Positions 63,840-64,000 of a DNA stretch of 64,000 nucleotides are shown piece after piece; positions within the stretch are counted from its first letter, which is position 1; each line of letters begins with the position of its first letter. The notes under the pieces are model-generated. The model did no database searches, was not told the DNA's origin, and was given only the letters and a program-made list of their open reading frames with translations. This DNA comes from Sphingobacteriales bacterium (GTDB taxonomy: Bacteria; Bacteroidota; Bacteroidia; Chitinophagales; UBA2359). The DNA is taken from positions 933,501-997,500 of the forward strand of contig JADJJT010000001.1 in assembly GCA_016706405.1 (NCBI GenBank), read 5' to 3'. The position numbers and the translations under genes were made by a program.

Positions 63840-63876
63840 GAGTTCCGGAAAATGCTGACAACAGCACTACGGGTCA

Positions 63877-63884
63877 CAAAATTA
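63877..63884 (-). promoter_or_regulatory. Probable -7 box of pyrG
   Basis: Minus-strand TAATTTTG about 38 nt before the pyrG start fits TAnnTTTG. The -33 box is not clear (a TTTG at 63901-63898 is closer than usual). Confidence 0.4.
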
Positions 63885-64000
63885 CTGTTTTTTTACCAAA
63901 TCAACACTATCTTAATTACAGGTTTCTTTTTCGGATTATTTAGGTTGCCAAACAACCAACAAAGAAACTATTTCGTTCGGTAAAAAGTTATTTTCTTATA

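Overview
The window comes from a member of the phylum Bacteroidota. Two giant surface proteins end in type IX secretion sorting domains (one type A, one type B, the gliding-motility C-terminal type). Promoters fit the Bacteroidota -7 box TAnnTTTG, and CTP synthase, DnaE, the TonB receptor and the carotenoid genes are of Bacteroidota type. A filamentous or gliding Saprospiria/Chitinophagia-like organism is plausible, but no rRNA is present to settle it.

Layout. (1) 1-9.6 kb: the 3' part of a giant secreted adhesin. (2) 9.7-37.9 kb: an accessory island. It holds a hypothetical protein, a frameshifted helical-repeat gene, a PaiB-like protein, an IS110-family element, three copies or parts of one IS1182-like element, a TonB receptor divergent from an AT-rich ten-gene carotenoid/photoprotection operon (marR-crtI-crtB-orf-SRPBCC-crtZ-lycopene cyclase-lipocalin-photolyase-epimerase), a BcgI-like restriction-modification pair, three tandem ~307-bp non-coding units, a tyrosine recombinase and a Fic protein. 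(3) 38.0-41.6 kb: dnaE. (4) 41.9-46.8 kb: two paralogous YwqK/MORN-like secreted proteins (one split by an IS5-family element, one frameshifted) and a secreted metallopeptidase. (5) 47.1-56.7 kb: a second giant adhesin. (6) 56.7-58.0 kb: a decayed IS inserted in the loop of a terminator hairpin. (7) 58-64 kb: housekeeping genes on the minus strand (methyltransferase, membrane protein, M42 peptidase, thioredoxin-like lipoprotein, DUF1304 protein, pyrG).

The most interesting reading is that the island is an integron-like cassette array. Many minus-strand genes are separated by long imperfect palindromes that begin near TAAC and end in GTTA, like attC sites. Three near-identical non-coding units each carry such a palindrome and lie beside a tyrosine recombinase. 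That recombinase has an IntI-like C-terminal tail, lacks the IntI-specific insertion, and has three HARP-like repeats at its N-terminus. Several mobile elements sit exactly at the TAACG core of these sites.

A caution on quality: many genes are broken by single-base indels in homopolymers, and several copies differ precisely inside CCGG. Some 'pseudogenes' may therefore be sequence errors, possibly caused by base modification at that motif. All family assignments were made by eye from motifs; no search was run.
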